From Pseudomonas lijiangensis (lineage in GTDB: Bacteria > Pseudomonadota > Gammaproteobacteria > Pseudomonadales > Pseudomonadaceae), in the NCBI RefSeq assembly GCF_018968705.1, contig NZ_CP076668.1, positions 2,491,001-2,555,000 of the forward strand: a stretch of DNA of 64,000 nucleotides, in the 5' to 3' direction. Of this stretch, positions 1-7,451 are shown piece after piece. The notes beneath the pieces were generated by a model. It saw only the letters and a list, made by a program, of their open reading frames with translations, did not search any database and had not been told where the DNA came from. Each line of letters opens with the position of its first letter. Position 1 is the first letter of the stretch. The translations under genes were made by a program, and so were the position numbers.

Positions 1-1
1 C

Positions 2-148
2 AAGACGCGCAAAGTGTCTTTCCAGCTGGTGTTCTGGCTGATCGTGCTGGGGCATCAGTTGTTCTGGATCGATCAGCTGTTTCTCGACAGTGGCTGGTTC
101 AAACCCTGGTTTTCACAGCTTGAGCGCCACTTGCAGGCGCTTCGGTAG
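2..148 (+). CDS. C-terminal fragment of an unidentified membrane protein
   Basis: The window opens inside a plus-strand gene whose last 48 codons are visible and end at TAG 146-148. The fragment is hydrophobic and rich in Trp and Phe (VFWLIVLGHQLFWIDQLF), consistent with a final membrane-spanning segment followed by a short amphipathic tail. Its 3' end overlaps the 3' end of the minus-strand MmcQ/YjbR gene by 36 bp. The start and most of the protein lie outside the window, and I do not recognise the family. Confidence 0.55.
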   Translation, partial: KTRKVSFQLVFWLIVLGHQLFWIDQLFLDSGWFKPWFSQLERHLQALR

Positions 149-457
149 CTTGCTGACCACCAGTTGATGGGAGCGGGTCAGCAAGTCCCTGATTTCTTCA
201 TCGCTCAAGGCATGGGGCTGCTGGACACTGATCCAGTGGGCCCGCGCCAGATAAGGTGCCGGGCGAATCCCCGGGCGATCCACATAGCCCAGGAACAGAT
301 CCGGATTGACCTTGAACGACAAGCCCTGGCCTGCAAGGTCCATCACCGCGAACATCTTTTTCTCGGCAATGGAGAACACGCGTACGCCACCCCATTTGTA
401 GTCTTCACGGGCTCCGGGCAGGCTCAGGCAGAAACGGGCGATATCTTCGGTTTGCAT
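113..457 (-). CDS. MmcQ/YjbR family protein
   Basis: A 114-residue protein of the MmcQ/YjbR family, whose fold resembles a double-wing DNA-binding domain; the cellular role is generally unknown. Family features visible are an N-terminal helical part (IARFCLSLPGAREDYKWGG), a strand pair around VFSIAEKKMFAVMDL, and the block LSFKVNPDLF ... PAPYLARAHWISV. The ATG at 457 is chosen because GGAGG lies about 11 bp upstream and the resulting length fits the family (110-120 residues). A longer reading from 589 would add 44 low-complexity residues. The gene stands alone between the partial membrane protein (convergent) and pcaD (divergent). Confidence 0.75.
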   Translation of the reverse strand: MQTEDIARFCLSLPGAREDYKWGGVRVFSIAEKKMFAVMDLAGQGLSFKVNPDLFLGYVDRPGIRPAPYLARAHWISVQQPHALSDEEIRDLLTRSHQLVVSKLPKRLQVALKL

Positions 458-574
458 GGTTCGGGCAGCCTCCATTTCTAAATTGTTCGATAGTCGCACG
501 AATAATCCCCGAGTGGATTGTCTGCCCGTGCGGCTGTGTCTACTGTGCATCTTTTGTCTTGTCGGGAGCCTGAA

Positions 575-1366
575 ATGTCTACTGTGCAACTCTCTGAAGG
601 TGAACTCAATTATCTGCTGGAAGGCCCGACCGATGCGCCCGTGCTGGTGTTGTCCAACTCACTGGGCACCGATCTGCACATGTGGGATGCGCAGATGCCG
701 GCATTCACCCGGCATTTTCGCGTACTGCGTTACGACACTCGCGGCCATGGCCGCTCTCTGGTCAGCGAAGGCCCTTACAGTATCGAACGCAATGGTCGTG
801 ATGTGCTGGCGTTGCTGGATGCGCTGCATATCGACAAGGTGTCTTTCTGCGGTCTGTCCATGGGCGGGCTGATCGGTCAATGGCTGGCGATCAATGCGCC
901 CGAGCGTCTTGAGCGTGTGGTGCTGTGCAACACCGCATCGAAGATCGGCACGCCTGAGGTGTGGAATCCACGCATCGAGACCGTACTGCGCGATGGCAAG
1001 AACGCCATGATCGCGCTGCGGGATGCCTCGATTGCGCGCTGGTTCACGCCTGAGTTCGCTGTGGCCGAGCCTGAAAAAGTCGAAAGCATCGTTGGCATGC
1101 TGGCGCAGACCTCGCCCCAGGGTTATGCCGCCAACTGCGCCGCTGTGCGCGATGCCGATTTCCGTGACCTGATTGCCTCCATCGGCCTGCCGGTTCTGGT
1201 GGTGTGCGGCACTCAGGATGCCGTGACCACACCGGCAGACGGGCGCTTCATGATCGAGCGTATTCAGGGCGCACAGATGATCGAGCTGCATGCGGCGCAT
1301 CTGTCGAACGTCGAGGCAGGGGAATTGTTCATGCAGCCCGTGCTGGCATTTCTGACTGGCGAATGA
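575..1366 (+). CDS. pcaD: 3-oxoadipate enol-lactonase (PcaD)
   Basis: A 263-residue alpha/beta hydrolase that hydrolyses beta-ketoadipate enol-lactone in the protocatechuate branch of the beta-ketoadipate pathway. The N-terminus (VLVLSNSLGTDLHMWD) and LRYDTRGHG are characteristic of PcaD. The nucleophile elbow GLSMGG puts Ser at about 95, Asp of GTQDAVTT is near 215, and the catalytic His is in AAHLSN near 242. Length fits the family. The start at 575 excludes 19 upstream codons of unlikely composition. No other pca gene is in view: the next gene is a LysR regulator, so this is an orphan or a dispersed pathway gene. Confidence 0.85.
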   Translation: MSTVQLSEGELNYLLEGPTDAPVLVLSNSLGTDLHMWDAQMPAFTRHFRVLRYDTRGHGRSLVSEGPYSIERNGRDVLALLDALHIDKVSFCGLSMGGLIGQWLAINAPERLERVVLCNTASKIGTPEVWNPRIETVLRDGKNAMIALRDASIARWFTPEFAVAEPEKVESIVGMLAQTSPQGYAANCAAVRDADFRDLIASIGLPVLVVCGTQDAVTTPADGRFMIERIQGAQMIELHAAHLSNVEAGELFMQPVLAFLTGE

Positions 1367-1429
1367 CTCACGCTGTCCCCACCCCCGTAGCGCTGCCATA
1401 ATCGCCACTCAGAATGCGAGGGTGGCGCG

Positions 1430-2389
1430 GTGTTTGATCTCAATGATCTGTTCTATTTCGTTCAGGTGGTCGAGTGCCAGGGATTTGCGGCGGCCAGTCG
1501 CAAGCTGGGTATTCCCAAGTCCAAGCTCAGTCGCCGGGTGGCAGGGCTTGAAGAGCGCCTTGGGGTCAGGCTGATTCAGCGCTCCACACGCAAGTTTGCC
1601 GTCACCGAAAGCGGCCGTGATTACTACGGCCACTGTGTCGCGATGATGGTCGAGGCCGAGGCTGCCGAAGAAGCCATCGCCCGTTCCAGGGCCGAGCCTC
1701 AAGGGCGAGTGAGCATCAGTTGCCCGCCGGGGCTGGCAGCCATGGGCGTCAGTGAAACCATTGCCCGTTTCATGGTGGCCCATCCCAAGGTTCAGGTGCA
1801 TGTCGAAAGCTCCAATCGGCGCGTCGATCCCTTGACCGAAAACATCGATATCGCCTTGCGCGTTCGCTTTCCGCCTCTGGAGGATGACGGGCTGGTGGTC
1901 AAGATTCTCGGGCACAGTGCCCAGCGTCTGGTTGCGCATCCGGCACTGGCCAGCCAGTTGTCCGCCACGCCCACTTTTGAAGAGCTGTCGGCCATGCCCA
2001 GCCTTGATTTTCCGTCATCGACTCACGAGCATCGCTGGGTGCTGATTACCGGGGCTGGCGAGTATGCCGAGGTGCGACACACGCCCAAACTGATCTGTTC
2101 CGACCTGACAACCATTCGCGAGGCTGCGTTGCATGGAGTAGGGGTTGCGCAACTTCCGGAGATTCTCGTACGGGAGGCTTTGCAGGATGGTCGGCTGGTG
2201 GAGCTGTTCGCCGGGTCCCCGCCCAAGTGTGGCATCGTGCATGCCGTATTCGCATCGCGTCGTGGCTTGCTGCCCGCAGTCAGAGGGTTGCTGGATGCGC
2301 TGGATGAGGATTTCAAGGTATTACAGGCCGACCTGGGAGATGCTCGCTGTCCTATAAGTGGAACGAAGCATCATGTTTTTGCCGACTAA
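1430..2389 (+). CDS. LysR-family transcriptional regulator
   Basis: A 319-residue LysR-type regulator with an N-terminal winged helix-turn-helix (residues 3-60: LNDLFYFVQVVECQGFAAASRKLGIPKSKLSRRVAGLEERLG) and a C-terminal effector-binding domain (about 90-300). It begins at GTG 1430 with GAGGGTGG just upstream. It is 63 bp downstream of pcaD and on the same strand, and 73 bp before the azoreductase gene. The usual LysR target is a neighbour, and the downstream azoreductase is the most likely one. The subgroup resembles the AaeR/DsdC-like regulators that often sit beside quinone or azoreductase genes, but the effector is not predictable from the sequence. Confidence 0.85.
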   Translation: MFDLNDLFYFVQVVECQGFAAASRKLGIPKSKLSRRVAGLEERLGVRLIQRSTRKFAVTESGRDYYGHCVAMMVEAEAAEEAIARSRAEPQGRVSISCPPGLAAMGVSETIARFMVAHPKVQVHVESSNRRVDPLTENIDIALRVRFPPLEDDGLVVKILGHSAQRLVAHPALASQLSATPTFEELSAMPSLDFPSSTHEHRWVLITGAGEYAEVRHTPKLICSDLTTIREAALHGVGVAQLPEILVREALQDGRLVELFAGSPPKCGIVHAVFASRRGLLPAVRGLLDALDEDFKVLQADLGDARCPISGTKHHVFAD

Positions 2390-2462
2390 TTGATAATTGG
2401 AATTGCATATAGGATGACCGCCATTGATCGCCCGATGGCGATTCTCATTAGGGAAGTCCGTT

Positions 2463-3074
2463 ATGACAATTCTGCACATCGATTCCAGCATTCTTGGCGA
2501 CCATTCCGCTTCACGTCAGCTCAGCCGTAGTGTTGTCCAGGCTTATCAGGCCATCAATGCCGATAGCCAGGTGATCTACCGCGACCTGGCCAGCGATGCC
2601 CTGAGCCATTTCTCGGCTGCCACTCTGGCTGCTGCAGGCACTCCGGCTGAAAGCCGTGATGCCGCACAACAGCAGGAAGTCGATGCAAACGAGGCGATCT
2701 TGCAGGAGTTTCTGGCTGCTGATGTGTTGATTCTGGGCGCACCGATGTACAACTTCACCATTCCCAGCCAGCTCAAGGCCTGGATCGACCGGATCACCGT
2801 TGCCGGTCGCACTTTCCGCTACAGCGAGGCTGGCCCCGAAGGCCTGTGCGCCGGCAAGAAAGTCATCGTCGTTTCCACCTCCGGTGGTTTGCATGTCGGC
2901 CAGCCAACGGGCGTCGGTCATGAAGAGCTGCTCAAGGCTTTGTTCGCCTTCATCGGTGTGACCGATCTGCAATTCGTACGCGCCCATGGCCTGGCTTATG
3001 GCGAAGAGCCCCGCGCCAATGCCATGAGTGCCGCACAACAGCATATTGAAGAGAGCCTGTTCGCAGCGGCCTGA
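2463..3074 (+). CDS. azoR: FMN-dependent NADH-azoreductase (AzoR/AcpD)
   Basis: A 203-residue flavodoxin-fold enzyme that reduces quinones and azo compounds with NAD(P)H and FMN. The N-terminus [20 protein letters not shown] is the phosphate-binding segment. [19 protein letters not shown] is the family signature around the flavin, and VVSTSGG the second FMN contact. Length matches AzoR (about 200). The ATG at 2463 follows GGGAAGT. It lies after the LysR gene on the same strand and is followed by a clear terminator at 3095-3140, so it is the last gene of its unit. Confidence 0.9.
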   Translation: MTILHIDSSILGDHSASRQLSRSVVQAYQAINADSQVIYRDLASDALSHFSAATLAAAGTPAESRDAAQQQEVDANEAILQEFLAADVLILGAPMYNFTIPSQLKAWIDRITVAGRTFRYSEAGPEGLCAGKKVIVVSTSGGLHVGQPTGVGHEELLKALFAFIGVTDLQFVRAHGLAYGEEPRANAMSAAQQHIEESLFAAA

Positions 3075-3094
3075 TCGCCACGATTTGCTCTTGA

Positions 3095-3140
3095 ACCCGA
3101 CAGCCCGGCGCATGGATTTGTGTCGGGCTGTCGGGTTTTT
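3095..3140 (+). terminator. Rho-independent terminator after azoR
   Basis: A 14-bp inverted repeat, AACCCGACAGCCCG and its complement, with arms at 3095-3108 and 3124-3137, a 15-nt loop and a run of five T. It starts about 20 bp after the azoR stop. Confidence 0.85.
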
Positions 3141-3378
3141 GCTGTCTATACGCTGCAACCCGAAACCTTGACAGCTTCCTTACAGGTAAGCGGAACTGTC
3201 CGGCAGTAATATGGCCCTCAGTCGGAACGCAGACGTCCGATAAAATAGTCTGGCCCGGCTTATGCACTATTTAGTGTTTAAAGACTCTCATTTCCTGTGA
3301 GAGCCGGGTGGCCGGGGCATGAAGCCCGATATCGGCGCAGAAACGGAATGTTCGGGACTACAAAGGATGAGTCTTCAA
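3141..3378 (+). other. Upstream region of hydrolase gene with possible structured leader
   Basis: Between the azoR terminator and the hydrolase start. Three nested pairings can be read by eye: CCCGG 3254-3258 with CCGGG 3304-3308, an internal hairpin CACT-attt-AGTG at 3265-3276, and CTCTCA 3285-3290 with TGAGAG 3298-3303. Together they would make a small three-way junction about 70 bases before the ATG at 3379. No known riboswitch consensus was recognised and no convincing sigma-70 promoter was found. Confidence 0.3.
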
Positions 3379-4458
3379 ATGGTACGTCTTTGTGCAGCGA
3401 TGCTGGTTATTCTGCTCAATGGCCTGATTTCAGTGCAGGCGCAGGCAGATGAGGAGTGGAGCGCAGGCTTTCATGAGCTGAGCTTTCCCGACCCTCTGGA
3501 TTCGCAACTGATGCAGGCTTTTGCTTTCTACCCGTCCACGGGGTCAGAGCAGGTGAGCGTGCTGCAGGGGTACAGGGTCGAAGCCGGTGAAGATGCACCG
3601 ATTGCCATGGGGCGTTTCCCCTTGCTGCTGTTGTCTCACGGCAACACCGGTAATCCGCTGGCACTGCATGATCTGGCGACGTCTCTGGCCCGTCAGGGTT
3701 TTGTGGTGGTGGCCGTGATGCATCCCGGCGATAACTATCGCGATCACAGCCGTCTTGGCAGCCTGAGCAACCTTTACGGTCGCCCGCTGCAGATTTCCGA
3801 AGCCATCAGCGCAGCCTTGCTTGATCCCATGCTGTCGCCTTATCTCAATTCCCGTCAGGTCGGTGTGATCGGTTATTCGGCCGGTGGCGAAACCGCGTTG
3901 ATCCTGGCCGGAGCCCAGCCCGACCTCAAGCGCCTGCGCCAGTACTGCGTGGAGCGCCCCGACGATCGCGATGCCTGCAAGACTCAAGGGGAACTGGTGG
4001 CTGATCGGGATGACCTGCATGCCCAGGCCGATCCGCGAGTGGGTGCGCTGATGCTCATGGCACCCCTTAGCCTGATGTTCGGTCGTCACACCCTGAGCGA
4101 TGTGCATGTGCCGGTGCTGATGTATGCCGGAGACGACGATCAATTGCTGCCCATCGACAAGAATGCCGAGGCGCTGGCGCGCAAACTGCCGCAAGTCTCG
4201 GATTACAAGTTGCTGGCGGGTGCAGGGCACTTCGTGTTCATGGCGCCGTGCAGCGATGAGCAGCGGGCAACCATGCCGCTGCTGTGCACCGACCGTGAAG
4301 GCGTGGATCGCGAAGATATCCATCGCACCCTCAGTGCCGAAGCGGTGCGGTTTTTCAGCAGCACGCTGGGCTCATCCGATGAGGATCGTTCCGGTATGCA
4401 GACAGCCCATCATCAATGGCCCGACTCGCTGCTGCCTTCTGCCAGCGATCTCAGGTAG
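3379..4458 (+). CDS. Exported alpha/beta hydrolase (dienelactone hydrolase-like)
   Basis: A 359-residue alpha/beta hydrolase with an N-terminal signal peptide (MVRLCAAMLVILLNGLISVQ, probable cleavage after AQA near residue 23), so it is probably periplasmic. SHGNTGNP (about 86-93) is the oxyanion region and GYSAGG (165-170) carries the nucleophile Ser167. Asp of YAGDDDQLLP and His of GAGHFVF complete the triad. It resembles the predicted dienelactone hydrolases of Proteobacteria, whose substrates are unknown. The ATG at 3379 is preferred over upstream ATGs because AAAGGATGA sits about 7 bp before it and it places the signal peptide at the N-terminus. The 3' end overlaps the convergent GT2 gene by 46 bp. 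Confidence 0.75.
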   Translation: MVRLCAAMLVILLNGLISVQAQADEEWSAGFHELSFPDPLDSQLMQAFAFYPSTGSEQVSVLQGYRVEAGEDAPIAMGRFPLLLLSHGNTGNPLALHDLATSLARQGFVVVAVMHPGDNYRDHSRLGSLSNLYGRPLQISEAISAALLDPMLSPYLNSRQVGVIGYSAGGETALILAGAQPDLKRLRQYCVERPDDRDACKTQGELVADRDDLHAQADPRVGALMLMAPLSLMFGRHTLSDVHVPVLMYAGDDDQLLPIDKNAEALARKLPQVSDYKLLAGAGHFVFMAPCSDEQRATMPLLCTDREGVDREDIHRTLSAEAVRFFSSTLGSSDEDRSGMQTAHHQWPDSLLPSASDLR

Positions 4459-5087
4459 TCGCCAAAACCGCCTCTGGCCCGTGGGTCGAGGCGGGTGCTG
4501 GTGGTGACTCTTGGTCTGCAACTCCAGGCGATGCGGGCACCGCTGAGTTCCAGCTGGCGGACAAGGTGAACATCCTCATGGCAGGCCAGCAAGGGAAAAC
4601 CTCCGGCCCGCAGATAGGCAGCGGCACTCACGCCCAGATTGGCACCATGAATGTGCCGATGCCCGTCGCGATGCTGATAGTGCTGCTCAAACAGCGTCTG
4701 CACGGCGGCTGACAGGCCATTTTCCTGCACGGGGAGTGTGATGGTGCCACAGACGGCGTCGGCATCCAGTGCCAGTTGTTCCACCAGCCAGTCGGCGGCC
4801 ACGTTGCTGTCGCCATCGGTGCTGGCCAGCCAGCGGGCACCTTTTTCCAGCAGATAGCCTGCGCCTGCCGCGCGTGCCTGCCCGACATTGCGTGCGGCCA
4901 GATCAAGGGTGATGACGCCATGCTTCAGGGCGATATCGGCCGAATGATCGGTGCAACTGTCCAGCACCACCAGGATGGTGACCTGCTCGCCATTCAAGCC
5001 CGGGTGCCTGCTGGCCTGGAGCAGGCTTTCAAGGCAGGCTCCGAGCAGTTTTTCTTCGTTGTGTACCGGGATCAGAATACCTATCAA
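4413..5087 (-). CDS. GT-A family 2 glycosyltransferase
   Basis: A 224-residue soluble family 2 glycosyltransferase. IGILIPVHNEE is the first nucleotide-binding strand, LVVLDSCTDHSADIA the second, DGDS at 91-94 is the DxD-like metal site, and HEDVHLVRQLE the acceptor-side acidic motif. There is no membrane segment, so it acts in the cytoplasm or at the membrane face. It starts with TTG at 5087, which overlaps the stop of the methyltransferase gene (TTGA), and it is the last gene of the glgA-to-GT2 run. The 3' end overlaps the convergent hydrolase gene by 46 bp. Donor and acceptor are unknown; the neighbours suggest an amino-sugar-containing product. Confidence 0.8.
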   Translation of the reverse strand: MIGILIPVHNEEKLLGACLESLLQASRHPGLNGEQVTILVVLDSCTDHSADIALKHGVITLDLAARNVGQARAAGAGYLLEKGARWLASTDGDSNVAADWLVEQLALDADAVCGTITLPVQENGLSAAVQTLFEQHYQHRDGHRHIHGANLGVSAAAYLRAGGFPLLACHEDVHLVRQLELSGARIAWSCRPRVTTSTRLDPRARGGFGDYLRSLAEGSSESGH

Positions 5088-5683
5088 CGGAGATTTTCCC
5101 GAGTGGCCACTGAGACTGGATCGTGACTCCAGAGGTCCAGCAGAAAGTCATCTTCGTGATGACTGAACAAGCGGTGCATCTTCAAGCGCTCGTCCAGCAC
5201 CTCATGAACCCGCTCGGCATTCAGGGGGCAGTCTTCTATGTCGGGTCGCCAGTGACAGGCCAGTAACTGGCCGCCGGACTTGAGTGAGGCCAGCGCGCAG
5301 TCGATCCAGCGCTGCAGGTCTTCGAGATCCAGGTAGTAGCCCAGTTCGCTGAATACGATCAGGTCGAACTGCCCCTCTGGCCATTGTTGCGGAAGCCTGG
5401 CGTGCAGCACCCGGGCGTGCTGGAAAGGTGCAAGGCGTTCACGGGCAAGGTCCACGGCCAGGGCCGAAGTATCGCAGCACAGTAAATGGTCGCAGCGCCC
5501 GGCCAGTCCGGCGCTCAGTTCGCCATTGGCGCAACCGGGTTCGAAAATCGCGGTATATCGCTCGCGGGGCAGGGCGGCCAGGGTCAGGGCGCGTTTGCGG
5601 CGCTCATACCAGCGTTGCCGGAAAGCCCATGGGTCGTTGTTGTCGCGGAAAATTTCATCGAAGTACTGCTCCGTGACACTCAT
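5084..5683 (-). CDS. NodS-family SAM-dependent methyltransferase
   Basis: A 199-residue class I methyltransferase. The N-terminal block DPWAFRQRWYERRKRALTLA, the SAM-binding loop FEPGCANGELSAGLA (47-61) and FDLIVFSELGYYLD (about 105-118) followed by HWRPD match my memory of the NodS family. NodS N-methylates the deacetylated glucosamine end of rhizobial Nod factors. A good Shine-Dalgarno (GAGGTGG) precedes ATG 5683, and the gene overlaps both its upstream PIG-L neighbour and the downstream GT2 gene by 4 bp. Pairing with a PIG-L deacetylase suggests the substrate is an amine freed by deacetylation; that is inference. Confidence 0.8.
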   Translation of the reverse strand: MSVTEQYFDEIFRDNNDPWAFRQRWYERRKRALTLAALPRERYTAIFEPGCANGELSAGLAGRCDHLLCCDTSALAVDLARERLAPFQHARVLHARLPQQWPEGQFDLIVFSELGYYLDLEDLQRWIDCALASLKSGGQLLACHWRPDIEDCPLNAERVHEVLDERLKMHRLFSHHEDDFLLDLWSHDPVSVATRENLR

Positions 5684-6438
5684 ATGAAAACCACCTCGAA
5701 GGGTTGCAACAATCGTTCAAGAATCCCGGCAGGCAGTATCGGCGAGAGGCCGATGTCCGGGTCGCCCTGCAACTGGCTGGCAAAGGCATGGGCCGCATGA
5801 CGCTTACGGGCAATGGTCATGGGGTCAAGCAAGACCTTGCGGGCGCGATCCCAGGGCAGGCGGTCATCCTCGGGACTTGCCCAGTGCCAGGCCCAGACCG
5901 GTACTTCATTGAGGCTGGCGCCGACCGTGGCGCAGGCACGTGCGCAGGCCCGACCGACCGCCTCATGATCGGGGTGACCATCTTCGGCCCAGGTGGTGAA
6001 CACCACATCGGTGGGCAACAGATAGCGCTCGATGAACTTCTCCAGTTTTTCCTCCTGGATGGCGACAGCACCGTCAGGGAAGCCGCCACGAATCCATTGC
6101 AGGCGATGCAGTGGCAGGTCGAGACGGCGCAAGGCTTCGGCGCTTTCCTGAGGACGGATTACACTCAGGCGCTCGCTGGGCCACAGTTGCGAGCCGGGAT
6201 GGCTGGCACTGCCGTCGGTGACTGACAGCAGCTTCAGACTCCGCTCCAGTTGCGCCAGCTGGCACATCAGGCCACCGCAGCCCAGGACTTCATCATCCGG
6301 GTGAGGAGCGACAATGACGGCCCGTGAGTGGGGCGGTACCAGCAAGTCGGCACTGATGACGGGTACTGCGGCCAGTTTCTGTGAGGCATTCCAGGCTTTG
6401 AGGCTGGTGCCGCGACCGGCTATCAGTTTTTTCTTCAT
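5680..6438 (-). CDS. PIG-L family N-deacetylase
   Basis: A 252-residue zinc-dependent deacetylase of the PIG-L/LmbE family, whose members remove acetyl groups from GlcNAc-type substrates (PIG-L, MshB, BshB). Metal and catalytic motifs are visible: PHPDDE at 45-50, and GHPDHEAVG, which supplies the third zinc histidine. A 40-residue basic N-terminal stretch (MKKKLIAGRGTSLKAW) precedes the first strand. ATG 6438 is preferred because it falls 2 bp after the stop of the acyl-CoA dehydrogenase gene; an in-frame ATG at 6459 would add 7 residues. No signal peptide is seen, so it is cytoplasmic. Confidence 0.85.
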   Translation of the reverse strand: MKKKLIAGRGTSLKAWNASQKLAAVPVISADLLVPPHSRAVIVAPHPDDEVLGCGGLMCQLAQLERSLKLLSVTDGSASHPGSQLWPSERLSVIRPQESAEALRRLDLPLHRLQWIRGGFPDGAVAIQEEKLEKFIERYLLPTDVVFTTWAEDGHPDHEAVGRACARACATVGASLNEVPVWAWHWASPEDDRLPWDRARKVLLDPMTIARKRHAAHAFASQLQGDPDIGLSPILPAGILERLLQPFEVVFI

Positions 6439-6440
6439 GG

Positions 6441-7451
6441 TTACCAGGCTGCACCCCATGGGCTGTTCAATGTCTTGCCTGCCAGTTGCCCGAGCACCGC
6501 CAGGTCTTTCTCGGCGTGGCTCTGGCGCAGGAAGACCGGAAGGTCGGCCATCAGGCGGGCGAAATGGGCGTCCTTGCAGTAAGGCGTTGCTCCCAGCGCA
6601 CGCCCTACATGATGGATGACCTGTTCGGCGGTGTTTTCAACATGGGCACGGCAACGTCGGGCCAGTTGTTCGGCATTCTCGGCTGGTGCCCGATCCAGAC
6701 TTGCAGCGGCTGCCTCGAGAAGTTGGCCAGCACTGTACAAAGCCACATCCACTGCACCCAGATGGGCGAGGGCATGGGGTTCTTCCTTGCCGGCCTGTGA
6801 TAAAAGCCGCTGCGCCAGTGCGCCCGAAGCGCCATACCAGCAAGCTGCAATGCCGATGCCTCCCTGCCAGAAGCCTGGACGTGACAGGTACGCACCGGGC
6901 GTGCCGACCAGCGAGACCCTGGCATGCTCGAATTGAACGTCGATACTGCCCGTTGCTCCCATGCCGACGGCGCGCCATCCGGCGGCCGCGATATGAATGC
7001 CGGGTTGGTCGAGAGCAACGGCAACCAGTTGCTGTCGATTGTCCTCATCCCAGGCGGTGATCAGAGCGTGGCTCAAGACTGCTGCGCCCGAACACCAGGC
7101 CTTGCGTCCATCGAGTCGCAACGAATCGGCCTTGCCGCTGAGGTTGACCCTGGCATTCGGTGGCTCTGCAGCCCACATGCCCCAGGTGGTGCCGGGACCG
7201 GGCGGCTCGGCACCCAGTTCCTGCATGATCGCCAGTGCATCGGTATGGCCTTCGTAGAGTTTGCACAACCCCAGATCATGAGCGGCTACACACGCCAGCG
7301 CCTGCCAGCGCTCCAGGGTCCTGCCACTGGCGGGCATCGGCAGACGATCGAGACCTTCGTTCACCAATGCCCGCAGGCACTCGCCCAGCGCCTGCGTATC
7401 GGCATAGCCGTGCCTGCGCCAGTCGAGAAACTCCTTGAGTGCCTGGGTCAT
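6441..7451 (-). CDS. Acyl-CoA dehydrogenase-like flavoprotein
   Basis: A 336-residue protein with the layout of the acyl-CoA dehydrogenase family but shorter than the usual 380-400. There is a helical N-terminal part, a middle beta-domain (TTWGMWAAEPPNARVNLSG ... LRLDGRKAWCSGAAVLSHALITA, about 88-136) typical of the FAD contact region, and a C-terminal helical domain. The C-terminal domain looks cut down and I cannot place the catalytic glutamate by eye. The ATG overlaps the glgX stop (ATGA, 7448-7451), so it is probably translated by coupling to the glycogen debranching enzyme. It is followed 2 bp later by the PIG-L gene. Possible roles are oxidising or binding an acyl group for an amino-sugar product; the substrate is unknown. 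Confidence 0.7.
   Translation of the reverse strand: MTQALKEFLDWRRHGYADTQALGECLRALVNEGLDRLPMPASGRTLERWQALACVAAHDLGLCKLYEGHTDALAIMQELGAEPPGPGTTWGMWAAEPPNARVNLSGKADSLRLDGRKAWCSGAAVLSHALITAWDEDNRQQLVAVALDQPGIHIAAAGWRAVGMGATGSIDVQFEHARVSLVGTPGAYLSRPGFWQGGIGIAACWYGASGALAQRLLSQAGKEEPHALAHLGAVDVALYSAGQLLEAAAASLDRAPAENAEQLARRCRAHVENTAEQVIHHVGRALGATPYCKDAHFARLMADLPVFLRQSHAEKDLAVLGQLAGKTLNSPWGAAW

Noticed and set aside
3168..3212. TTGACA (3168) and TAATAT (3207) as a sigma-70 promoter for the hydrolase gene
   Set aside because: Spacing of 33 bp is far from 17; neither pairs with another hexamer at suitable distance.
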